Assembly (NCBI GenBank): GCA_024509875.1
Contig: JAMPIV010008531.1
Location: 744,001-808,000, forward strand
Direction: 5' to 3'
From: Oreohelix idahoensis
Lineage: Eukaryota > Mollusca > Gastropoda > Stylommatophora > Oreohelicidae
DNA: 64,000 nt
Below, one piece after another: positions 23,761 to 37,200 of this stretch; within the stretch, counting starts at the first letter, position 1, and the number at the start of each line of letters is the position of its first letter. The notes under the pieces are model-generated. The model was not told where the DNA came from and did no database searches. It saw only the letters and a list, made by a program, of their open reading frames with translations. The position numbers and the translations under genes are program-made.

Positions 23761-26700
23761 ATGATGGTTCTTTAAATTATAGTCTGCCACATTCTTTCTT
23801 TTTTATACACTGCTTATGTCATGAAGTATCACTGATGGAGTTGATTACTGGCTTTTGATCCAATATGCAGTGTAATCTGGTGTGCTAGCATGTAGTGCTT
23901 CTTAACAATGCCTGCCACCCTTCTGATCCCTCTTCCAAGTCATCCATGTACTGGGTCAAGCACTGACATGCTTTTATAATGTTGCCATCTTGTACAACAT
24001 GTCTAAGATAACAATAGCCCTATTCTTTCTGTGTCTCATCAGAGACCACCAGGGACTACAAAGGGCCTGACAACGATTACTCAATATAAATTAGTAGAAA
24101 AGGAACATCGGGGAAGCGGGGGAGATTGGTTTTATTGATGTTTCACGGGTACCAAAAAAAAGTGAGCATGCATATACAATTTACTAGTGTTTTATTTTAC
24201 CCTCTGAGCTTTTGACAGAGATTTGGTGTGGCTGTAGTCATCCAGACCTGGAGCCCTTAAGTCAAAAATGTCTCGCAAAATTGGATTGGCCTGTGGAGTA
24301 CAAATGTAATCAATGTTTTATAATGTTTTAATCTTTCACCAAGCTGAACCAATCAGTGACCAGCACTGTCATCTTTGTATACTCAAAATTCTTGGAAATC
24401 TGTATTTTAACACTTGCTTTATCTGACACAGAAGAAGAGCAGAAAAACGCAAACAGAACATTAAAAAAAAAAAGATATTAACACATGGATGATACAGGAA
24501 GGTTCATACCTGCTGTACATCTCTTGTTAAAACAAAATAAATATTCCAGATGCTAACTCTCCCAAGACGAGAGTTAACTGATAAACACAGTTCCTGAAAA
24601 AAGTCTGTCTCCTCTAAAATCCCAGGCATACTTTAACTGTTCATCATTAGTCTATGTGTCATTTCAGCATAACACGTAAACCATACATGAAACCAGAAAT
24701 GTGGAGTCGGCCAAGAAATTTTCCAGTCCTTAAATTTTAGAAGTCCAACCTCTGACTACAGGTTTTTACTAGTCACATGGCATAAAATTTGGAGTCAGAG
24801 TGTGGACATTTTTTACCACCTCAAGACTCCACTAAAAAATTATAGACTCCACAGACCTGCATGAAACAACAATTTTCATGCATTAAAAGTGGTCAGAAAA
24901 ATAAGAACAAAGGACATGGCCTATTCTTCTATCATTTCACAAATCTGGGTTAATGAGCACATGAAGTAAGGAAACCACAATTGCTAGAGCATTCAACTGT
25001 TTGATGCAGGTTTCCTGTAATAAGACCAGTTGCAGCAGCCATGACTAGTTACACCCAAAGCTGTCCTCAAGGATTTCAGTTAAAAGGTTAAAGGCCAGGA
25101 ATTTCTGCTGCCACCTGTGTGGTTCTTCCTTGCACATTTAGAGTTTGAATATTTCAAATGCCTAATTTTGAGGCTCTTCCAGGTGAAATAAGGTGATTCA
25201 GCAATCCTGACTCTTTTCGTCTTTCTCTGTATTGCGTCATCATCCTCTTTGATGGACGACCCTTTTCAATCTAGGATCGCCAAGTTTAATTACTTGCTTA
25301 ATTTCTTTTGAATGACTTGTTCATGTTCTTGACTAAAGTTTCTGTGGCTTCAAGTTTCTACAGGATGAGCAGAATGTCCAACCCTCCTCAGTCATCTAGA
25401 CTTGCATAGTAGATTGCAGTGTTACTTTTCTTTGTTCCCTTTTATGCCCTGGTAATACATGGGCAATCATCCGAGTATTATACTGTACATTTTTTTTTTA
25501 AAGTGCATGCAAATGATTATGTAAATAGTGTACTTTAAAAATAAAAAATGTGCTTGAATTTTTAAATGTATTCTCTGTGGACAAATATTACATTCTCTAT
25601 TCTCTGTGGACAAATATTACATTCTCTATTCTCTGTGGACAAATATTACATTCTCTATTCTCTGTGGACAAATATTACATTCTGCGAATGAATTTTTTTT
25701 TTTTTTTGACAGTGTAACCCAGATATATGACAGTGAAATAAAATTGTCACTTATGATCATCACATAACTTAACTAGGTTAATTAAGAAATGAAACAAATG
25801 AAAAACCCTCCTTTTTGCACTATCCATAATAACAGGATATCTTTTCACTTTATACTGTATTATTCCCATTATAGTATTTTTTTGCATGCAAGGTTTCATT
25901 ATAATTAAACCATAAAACAGAACTTTTTCCAAGCTTTAAGCAAAGTACTCAATGAAAGAGCAACCGATTGACATAGTGGTGAGAGCACTGGTCTCTTGTG
26001 GCAGTCTACCCAGCAAGGTGCTCCAGTCTAGGTGCTCCAGTCTGGTCCCACCTCTCGATGCTGGACCTAGTATGGTGAGGTTTCTAACACTTCACTCCCT
26101 ATGGCAGTATCTACTATAGGGCTACCTTGACCTTTACTCAATGAAATAAAATAGTCACATGATCAAAGTAGGCTAGGAGACAAAGAATTAAACCCTCTGG
26201 CATAACTAGGACAATGTTGCCAACTAACCTTCATATGAACCAATGTGCCAGTCATGAGAACATGACGGAAGGTGTCGTACTGACGCTTATGTGTCCAGCT
26301 ATTTAATTCTAGAAGGTTCTCCTTTCCAAGTTTCACTATTTCATTGGGACTCTCCTTTTCCTGGTTGAAAACACAAACACAAGCAATAAACAGTGATAAC
26401 GTTTACCAGGGAACTTGAGAAACATACAGAAAAAAAAAACTTGCTGGGAAAAAAACAAAACTCAAACTAATGTAAAGAAGCAAATCTGACAAGTCCTCAT
26501 AAACCATTTGATTGGCATAACCAGTTTATTCCCCTCTTCTGCTACACATCACACATTAAATAATTTTGCAGAAAGCTACAGTAGACAATTGTTGCCATTC
26601 AAGCAGATCACACCAACGGGCTGATCACCCGTTTGCCAGTCATTTCGATTACAGAAACAACAGCAAATGGATTGATTTGCCATTGCCCTAAAGACGCCAA

Positions 26701-28166
26701 TAGGCGTGATGGGAAACAATGGCAAAGAAAACCTATCTACCCAGCTAAGACGCCACTAGGCGTAATGGCCACTGACTGCTTTGACGGTCGGTGGCTAAGA
26801 ACGGAAGAAGAAGAAGAAGCAGATCACAATATGCCTTCTAGAAGTCAGTAAGATGGAAACTATAAGGAATTTTAAGTACTACAATATCACATGTGTACTG
26901 ACGGTATGGGTTTTTACTGAAGGAATTAACAAAAATGTGAATCTAAATTATCCTCTTTTTAAGTGCCAAATATAAATAGAAACTAAATAAATAGGCATTA
27001 AACATTTCCCATGTTCTGTAAAAGAGGCCTGCCATCCTCACCTTTTTTTTAAAAATAAAATTTTGCCTCGTTTTTGCTAGGCGCGTCCAGTTCAACCTAG
27101 TCAGTTATATTAGGGCACATGTCCAAATATTAAAGACTTTAGGTCTGATGACGATCACAACCATTAATCCTGACCTGACTTTACTGTGTATTTGACACTT
27201 GGGGTGGATCCTACCTGTGGCACACCCTCCTATAAAGAAACTCACTTGCAAGTACATTTATAACAATAACAACTATCATAATACTGCCTGATGGCACCCC
27301 TTTTCTGGCTGTCACCTGGCGAGGACCACCACTCTCTCACCCCACTTAGTACTCCACTGGGTGGACGGGAATAGAAAAGAAGAAATTAAGCACATCAGAA
27401 AGCACATGGAATGAGAATCAATGGGACCTAGACTAATATCAGCAACATTAAAAAACTACCAAATGAGAATAAAGATGAACAAGACAGGAACACCTGACAT
27501 AAATTTGTTGAAGGCCTATATGCAGTGGTTAGTGCACTGGTTTCCTAGCTCAGTGGTCCATGGTTCGATCCCCAGTTGAGGGTGGGAATTTTCAGACTGC
27601 AAACGGCTCCGGGGTCAACCCAGCCTCATGAATTGGGTACTAGAGCAACACTGGGAAGGTTACGGCAGCCGGAGTGATGCTGACCACATCACCCCTAGTG
27701 TGCGGATGGTCAAGAAAATATGGGCCTAACACCATATTCCCAATATGCCTCAATGGGCGTGTAACGGGATCCTATGCTCCTCACAGAGCGAAAGGTCAAT
27801 GATAACTATGATGATGACAGTAAATTACAATACTGATAAACATTATAAAATTCTCAACGTACAACAATGAAGCTCTGAACATTCCTAAAGCAAGATCTCT
27901 GCTGACGACGGTCCTTCTTAGCTCTGTGTTTAACTGAATCTGTAGCCAACTGTTTCAACAGTTCACATAGACTTTCTTCATCTTCATGTTCAAACTCCTG
28001 GATAATGAACAATATGGGAACATTTTAAACATAAACATAATTTTTATTCCCTTCATCGTACGAGCTTTCAGTGAATGTCAGTTGAATGAAACAAAAATAC
28101 TTTAAGGGGAATAAAGTTAATGAATTAATTATTAGGAAAGATATAAATCAAACATCATTTTTTCCT

Positions 28167-28200
<34 letters not shown>

Positions 28201-31200
28201 GAGCTAGAGCAGACATTACTGACTTTCTACTGAAAACAAAATCTCACATACCTCATCTGAATCCCTGGCCAGCTCATAAAGCAATGCAATGGCTTCTCCA
28301 GCTGTCATACGCAGATCAACATCAGAGTTTTTCAGCAGATCTCGCAATAGTCCAAGATGGCTGGAGGAGAAAAAAAATTAATAGCATCAACCACTTTTGC
28401 GGCAACCATGGATGCAAGGAGGCAAATCTGGAATAATCCATATATGACCACCATCTAAGCACAATGCTATAGTATACATATGTGGAAGTGAACCTCTGTC
28501 TGTGAGGCTTATTACACCTTCACTGACTCTTGAAATCATCCACACACTTCCAGGGATTCCCCCTTTGGTGAAACTTGTTGAAAACCCAGCATTGCACACT
28601 AAGCTTGGAGGAGTCACTTAAGCTCCAGACATATCTCTGGTGTTTATTTGGTTGGCTGCATGCAGGAGGATCTCACCATGGACCCAACGATAGGCAGGGA
28701 GAGCTAAGAAATGGCTCTGTGTAGGACATGACAATTCCTTGGGAGAGCCCAGAACCAGAGCACAGTATTTTAGCTCTGCACAGTTTGAGAGCCCCCTTAG
28801 TTGGCAGGAAAAGTACAGTATGCCACACGCTTCTTGCTCCTAGCTTAGGACCAGGTTTGATGATCCTTTAAATGCAAACCAAGCTGGAGAAACTGAAGCT
28901 CATGACTTCAACTCAACACGTTTTGGAATGGCAGAAAAGCCATAGGAAAAGCATAGATCAACAGTGTAGATAATTCCAACTTGGTATTGGCTGCAAAAGA
29001 GCGAGAAGCTCAGCAACCCCAGTTCAACAAAAACAACATGGTAACCACGGCGGACAGGGCAGGGTAGGGTCTATTAAAATTTTCTTTTTCTTTTTCCACT
29101 GATACTGTTATTGTTATACAGAATTGACATCATTGCACTCTAGGCAGACCCAAAGGTGCTCAGTCCCTATCAGTATATGTCAAAGAGTGTGAATGCTAAC
29201 TGTTCCTGTAGCTCGCTGGTTGTAAACACGACGCATGCATCCTTTTATACGTCCATCTCTACTAGCCAAAACTTTACGTTTGATGCCAAATTCCAACAGT
29301 CTTAACCTTGATGATTCATCTATTGCAGTGTCATTCTCTAACAGGCGATCATTAATTGTTCTCAGTATCTCTCTCTTATCCATATCGAGTGTCCCCACTA
29401 TGGGTGCTCTTGATGCTAGTCTGTCAGCTCTTTCATTACCACATACCCCAGCATGACCAGGACAGTATACCCACACCAGCTCTTGTGTCATTGAGTGTGG
29501 GCTGGGAATACTCACACTGTCAGTTACACAATGTGAATGACTAGAATGCATTCAGAATGAAGGGATGCGCATAGTCGTGGGCTGTACGCGAGATACCCCC
29601 ATTATGACAATGAGGTATATGCTTGGAGTGCTGTCGATTAAATTCAGATATGCAATGGCCCAAGCAGAAGCCTATATGCAAGTATCCACAGACAAATGAC
29701 ACCCTCTGTATGGTACCATAGCTGACAATAAGGGAGCAAGAATGAAGAGAGGAATGTCATGGATGGCACAGGCATAGACAACGATCAAACAGGTGGCCAC
29801 TGTTGACAATATATTCAAGGGGGAAGAGTGGAGTATATCAGATGAGAACTGGATTAACACATGAACTACCGAATTAAACAACACACTGTGGCCGAATTAA
29901 ATTTTTTTCCCATTTTCATCCTGTAGGTGTTTGCACAAAGTAACCTGTAGTTTTCGTAATTGTTTACAGATTTGTATGAATTACACGTCATTTTAAAGAT
30001 AAATGAATGTACTATTACAATAAACATTAGTTGCAACTCTAATAGAGGTTGTTGCTATTTAACGGCCCTCCGATGGCCGAGGACTTGCAATATTTTCACA
30101 ATTATAACTGCTTGCGCCCCATCTCTATCAAAATCACAATTTCAATCAATGTGCACACCGTTTTCACTCTTGTCCTCGTCGCTAGATCTTTCAGTCAATT
30201 GTTGAAACATGTTTCTATCCTATTCAGCCGTTAGACGAGATGTACACGCATTTTTTGTAGTCCTAGCACTTGTTGCCACGGTAAACAGTTTTACACGATT
30301 TGGTAACTAACCCAAAACGCTGAAAAATATGAACATAATATCAATTTTTCAGTGTTCTACAACAACCATGCTTTGGGAATATGTTTTCCGGTGGCAACTT
30401 AAAATCTCGAACCAGATCAGAGAGTGTTTCAGTACATTTTTCTTTCGTTTTATTACTAAAATTAGATTGGTGCCCTGAGCGGCTTGCGGTCCAAATGTGA
30501 TTATGTTGTGAGCCGCTGACAGCGGCTTGCGGTAGTTAATGAGTTAACTACCAGCAGGTCATCATCAGCCTTGGCAGAGTATGTAGAAATTGGGGGAATG
30601 GAAAAGCAGAATTGGAAATTAATCAACTGATACATGATCATTCCGGGGATGATGATGCCATTGTGTATACAGATGGGTCTGTGATCCATGGTGAAAAATC
30701 CGGTTGGGGCTTCTCTGCTCGGGTGCAGGGCAGAATCGTCGCCGAACATAGCAGGGCTTACAAGATAACAACTTCCAGCATGAGAATAGAGGTTGAGGCT
30801 GTTCCTGCAGCCTTAAGGTGGATAACTGAAACTTCATTAACAAAGGCCATCATTGTGTCAGACTCTCAGTCCATGCTCCGGAAGGTTCAAAGTGGTTGGT
30901 TGTGGCATGAATGGAAAACATTCATAGAAGCTTCCACTGAGACTGTAATAGTCAAAAGTGACCGTATGGAAAACTACTACTGCAGCAACCAATTAACAGT
31001 GTATGTGTGTGTGTCTGTTCATATGGGAATCCCTCACACAGAAGTATACATGCATGCATGTTATTTATCACCATTAAGATATATATATTCATCATCAGGT
31101 GCCATCTTCACAACGAAGGTCTGCTGCAATGGATTTCCAATGTCTTCTGTCTCTTGTCGTGATGGTGCACTCTGATAAACTCTTACCTGTCCATCTCTTG

Positions 31201-34200
31201 ATATTATCTACAGCGCTGTCTTACTCATGCAAGTTTGCCTTCAACTCTGCCTTCTATTATGGTCTTCAGTGTCCGGTGTTATGTTTATTTACATGGCCAA
31301 AATATTTTAGCTGCCTAATTTTGATCTCCTTCATTAATTCTCTTCTCATTTCTAGGTTTTCTAGGACCTCTTTATTTGTTTTCTTCTCATTCCACGAGAT
31401 GTGCCCCGTTCTTCTATATATCCACATCTCAAAGACTCCAATTCTTTCTTCTAATTACTTGTTCATTGCCCAGGTTTCTACACCATACAATAATGAAGAA
31501 TATATGTAGCATATGATGATTCTCAGTTTGAATTTGTGAGTTAGTTGTTTAGATGTTAGTATTTCTCTCATGTAGCTTTGACCATTCCTATTTTCTTCTT
31601 GATTTCTGTTTGGCACCTGCCATTTTCTATTTTATTACCAAGATATGAGAAACTCTTGACTTGTTCCAGGATATATATACAGTCATGCGCCTCATAACAT
31701 CCGTTCAGACAACGTCCGACCGCATATACGTCCGTGGTCCCATCAGGTTATAATAGAGTTCACAAATCCCTATCGGATAACAGGACGAAGCGGACGTAAC
31801 CGGACGGAGCGAAAGCAACAGCTTCCCACACGCAACACGTGTATCTCATGTCTCTTGCATACAGTACAAAGCGATTGCAATGCCAGGCGTATAATGGTAC
31901 AGTACATATATAACCTATAATACAGTACATATGTCTGTATGTGTACAGTATCTTGGCAATTTAGTCAATACAGGTACAATACAGTATCCCATATAACTTT
32001 GCTAAGTATAAAGTATGGTGTTCGCACAACGTCCAAATCGCATAACGTCCTATTTCACAGAACGTATCGTGGACGTTAAGCAGCACATGACGGTATTAAG
32101 AAGAACACGATCACAATTGATTCCTTCAATACCCTATAGCTTCCTATGGAGCACAGACCTTTGACCTATAGCCTTTATGTCCTGTGCCGTTCATTCAAGT
32201 TTCATGTTTTTCATTCCAGTCATATCAGTTTATGATTACCTTACTCGTGTGTTCTTTGGTCTCCTCTTTTCCCTCTCACCCTGTAGTCTCCATGTTGAGG
32301 ATTGCCTTGTAATGCAATCAAAAGGTTTCCTCAATATGTGTCCTATCCAAACCAGGGGGAATGCTACATCTGCTTTTCCATTCCTATCTCATCTTTTATT
32401 CCACTGGTATTTAACCAGAGATCTTTGTGGCCCTCCACTTTGGTTCATATAATTCAGATTTAACATTATTTACCTGAACAGTAAAATATATATGATGTTT
32501 TCTAGCAAAAATTATATGCTTTTCCTAGCATAATGATCTTCAATATCTTAAAGCATACACCTTCTATCCAGCACATATGAGATACCCTAGCAACACCTAA
32601 AAATATGGACAGTTTTTTTTCTACTTTTTAAGTCTTTACCTCATCTTCCAATCTCGTAAGTTGACCCATTGCACTTGTACCGTTTCAGACCCCTTATTGT
32701 GTGTCACTATCAATATTTGTTCTACGTAAAGTAGTTTCTAATACTTTATAGAACTGGTGACAGACATGAAAGGGATGAGGAAGGCATAGAAAGACGTTCA
32801 GTTGATGCCGCAGGACAAGAGGCCTTGGCATTGCTTTTCTGAAGGCCTATGCTCCTTTGGGAGCCGAAGGGCAATGAATGAAAAAGAACTAAACGAGTAA
32901 GTAACCCTGTCAAAATTGAAAGGTTTTTAATTATAGCTTGCTTTTATTTGTTACATAACCTAAAGACAGCAATATTTCTACTTTGGTCATTTTATACATT
33001 TACAATACAGGTCACGGTCATTAGATCTTTGTGATAAAAATTATCTGGATGCACTGAAGATGAAGCAATGAGGCATCCTTTCCAAAATGACATGAGGAGA
33101 AGTAATATTGATCTAATGGAATGAAATTTGATGATTTCAATCAATATAACACTAGGTCCTAGCCACAAGGCTACATATAGCAATATTACAGATTATTATT
33201 TGTCTAAAAATTCATATTGGTCAAGCGAATGATCACAGGCATCTATCAGTCAAAAACGTCATACTGTAGTTTCGCATTAATTAATTTGTTTTCTCCATCG
33301 CTAAACCTAATCATGAAAATAAGTCTTACTTGTTGATATGTGTCTGCACGTCACACGGTGATGCTACAGTCAACAAAAGACACCATGCACCTAAGGCCTG
33401 TGCAATTACATAGCTTAGCTCAGGGGGAACAGTTGGTGAGTTTTCTCCCTTCCCATAGCCCAGCCGGAAGATGTCCTCCAAAGACTTTGTCACAGATTTT
33501 ATTGTCTGAACAAAGAAGAGTTCATAAACGTGTTGTATGTGTCTTTAAAGTAATGGTTTCATTCACTGCTTCTAGGCTTTAATCAAACAGATCTGCAATC
33601 TATTGCTTCAGTTAATGGAATGGTTTTATCTCTGCACATTACAATGAAAATAAAACCATCAAAATGTTACTTTGCATGATACAGTTGGCCAAGTTGCCTT
33701 TTCTACATCAGACACTACCTTTCAAAGCATTTCATAAAATATGGTCACTAGTTCTTAGTAGAAAAGTGTTGTAAGATTTGTTATTTTCTGTAAGAGTTTG
33801 TGAACTTAAAGGAGGGATCCCGTTACACGCCCGTTGAGGCATATTGGGAATATGGTGTTAGGCCCATATTTTCTTGACCATCGGCACACTAGGGGTGATG
33901 TGGACAGCATCACGCCGGCCGCCTTAACCTTCCCAGAAGTTGCTCTGGTACCCAATTGGGGCTGGGTCGACCCAGGAGCCGTTTGCGGCCTAAAAAAATC
34001 CCACATCATCTGGGGATTGAACCATAGACCACTGAGCTAGGAAGCCAGTGCACTAACCACTACGCTACCGCGGCTAAATGTGAACTTAACTGTATGGTAA
34101 TTGTATCTTCTTATTCTGTTAAATTTTACCAATGCATACTGCATGCTCTAGACCAGTGGTGTTCAACTGTTTTTGTTCACGTACCCTCAGATGTAATTTA

Positions 34201-37200
34201 TCGTTAACTATATACCCCCAAGGTTATTGGTGCATAATTCCAAGTATTCAATTTACCTATACATAAATAAAATTCTAGGGCATAGGGCAAGCATCTAAAA
34301 AAAATTACATAATTTACATCCAATATAATAAATTCAAGTTTAATACATTTAAAATTTAATATTTTAAAATAATTAAACAATAAGTAATTTACTTAAAATA
34401 ATGAAAAATAAGAAAACCCTCCGACAGTGCATTGGTAGATTTTTTTTGGGCGTACCCCCTTAGATGTCTTCTCGTACCCCTAGGGATACGCGTACCCCAG
34501 GTTGAATACCTCTGCTCTAAACCAACAGCATTTCAGTAATGTGTTCTGTGACCCAGAAGTTCTATCTGTTGTTTCTGCATGATTTTCATGTGGGATTTTT
34601 TTTTTTTTAAGTTTCTGCCACTAGAAGTGTATCTTTGTTATTAATTTCTGCCCCACACGGAGTAATGAGCACTGCCGGAGTAATGAGCACTGCCAGAGTG
34701 AGCACTGCCAGAGTAATGAGCACTGCCAGAGTAATGAGCACTGCCAGAGTAATGAGCACTGCCGGAGTAATGAGCACTGCCGGAGTAATGAGCACTGCCG
34801 GAGTAATGAGCACTGCCGGAGTAATGAGCACTGCCGGAGTAATGAGCACTGCCGGAGTAATGAGCACTGCCGGAGTAATGAGCACTGCCGGAGTAATGAG
34901 CACTGCCAGAGTAATGAGCACTGCCGGAGTAATGAGCACTGCCGGAGTAATGAGCACTGCCGGAGTAATGAGCACTGCCAGAGTAATGAGCACTGCCAGA
35001 GTAATGAGCACTGCCAGAGTAATGAGCACTGCCAGAGTAATGAGCACTGCCAGAGTAATGAGCACTGCCGGAGTAATGAGCACTGCCAGAGTAATGAGCA
35101 CTGCCAGAGTAATGAGCACTGCCAGAGTAATGAGCACTGCCAGAGTAATGAGCACTCTTTTGTAATATGACACATTTCTGCTTTGGCTCCTTTTCATTAT
35201 TTTGTGTGTAAACATTACTCATTCCCACTGTGGTGAAATATCTGTGTACATATTTTTTTTAAAAATAGATTTATGTTTTGATAAGTGTTCTTAATCAGTA
35301 GCGTTAATGGACCAAAATCCAACTATTGACTGATTTAGCACCTCAAATGACTTGGAATATTTCATACATTTAAGTGACAAGCCCATAACCCTCTCCTACC
35401 CATTAAAAAAAAAAAAAACAGCAACAAATAGAACTACATGTTCAGTTCTTAAGACTCTTCAGATTGAAAATAAGCACAAACATTTTTGTGCTGGAAAATT
35501 AATTAATGAAAACATTAGCCCTTTAGTGTTCTTCACCAATGTACAACTCATATTTAAAAAACGTTTTAAAATGCAAAAATGAATGATAACACAAAGCAGA
35601 CTTTTTTTTTTTCTTTAAACACTCAATGTGGATGTGAAAGCAGAATAAAAACACATTGCTGGTGATTGGATTATCTCCTCTTTCTCACAGCGTGCTATAA
35701 AAAAAAAAAAGAAAATTTTCACCAGTTGTTCCTAACACTCGCACTGCCATGTTTATGTCAACACGAATAAGGAATGAAATGTATACCAAATGTATTCTTT
35801 CTCACCTTTTTTCAACTCCTTAACTCTTTTCAGGTGTAACATTGTGTATTATTTTGAGATACTCTAGCACATGTGACTTGTAATGTGTCTGATTACATTT
35901 TAGTTTGAAGTTTTCCTAGAGGGTTATATACCAAACTGTAAATGAACCAATTAGATGCTAACAAATTTTTGTTGATTTATAAAAATGTGAGATAGTTAAA
36001 AAATGAAGGAAAATGAACAAAAGAAATATGCAAAATCTTTAAACATGACGATTTTCAAACAGATGGAAAAGCAAATAGTAAGATTAGAATAAATAACCAG
36101 TCACATTTTATTGTAAGAACTTCACGTCAACAAAAAAACAAACTTTAAAGACAATGCAGCCTATTCAAATGATGCTTATTTTAAAAAAATTACAAGTGCC
36201 ATTCATACAAGATTTCAAACACTATAAACAACCAGCTGAAATAATCAATAGTTTCTCCAACTTCATGTACCTCGATATACTCTTCGACTGAAACAAACTC
36301 ACAATCCATCTGATGTAAAACAATTCTCACTAGCCACTTGGGAGCCGCGCTAGCGTAGTGGTTACAACATCGCTCTGGCGACCGGGTGATACAGGATCAA
36401 ACCCGGGCGACGGCATTTGAGGATTTTTCGTCGACCGGGATTTGGACTGGATTAACTCGAGACCTGGCGAGGACATTTGAAGAAGTGTCGTCGACCAGGG
36501 ACTGGCGGCTCCTGAGCCGACCCAGCTGCAATGGGTACCTCCGAAATCGGCGAGTATTTGCCTGAATGGCGAGGGACACCTGTCTCTGTACAAGAAATAA
36601 AGGGATACTCACGTAAAATCAATGTCAGGTTAGACATAAAATAATAACCTGAGATTTCGCCTCGAGTATTAGCGGGCGAACGAAAAAAAAAAAAAAAAAA
36701 AAAACTAGCCACTTAACCACTAGAGCAACATGAGATAATCAATCTTGACTAAGCATGCTGAAACAAACCGATTAGACAAACTTTCTCTCTGGGAAAAACT
36801 TGGCCTTCTAAAAGTGCTTAGTGACACAACATCTGCACACACTTTCAGACCTCTGATACTCCCAACCAATCGTCATTTCTCTTTTTCATCACATGACCTA
36901 CTGCCAACCAAAAAAAAAAAAAGCACAAAAACTTAAACTCAAACAATAAATTCGTTCACTGTCAGCACTACCTACCACACCCAGAGCCCAACTCACGGAA
37001 GACTTACTCACAAAATGTAAACAATCCAACAAGACTATTGCAGAAAGCAGTGGAGTGAAAACTGAAGCTGCATATCCTCACAGGAGATGATAACCTGTAC
37101 TTCAGGTATATACAGCTGAAGCTGCCCAACAAAGATGGAAAGCTGAGTGACAAAAAGGTCAGGCTGCTGAAGGCTGAACTGATCAGTGCAAAATGCAGAA

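Noticed and set aside
34607..35228. Four long ORFs (176-202 codons) on both strands
   Set aside because: All are translations of the 18-bp satellite.
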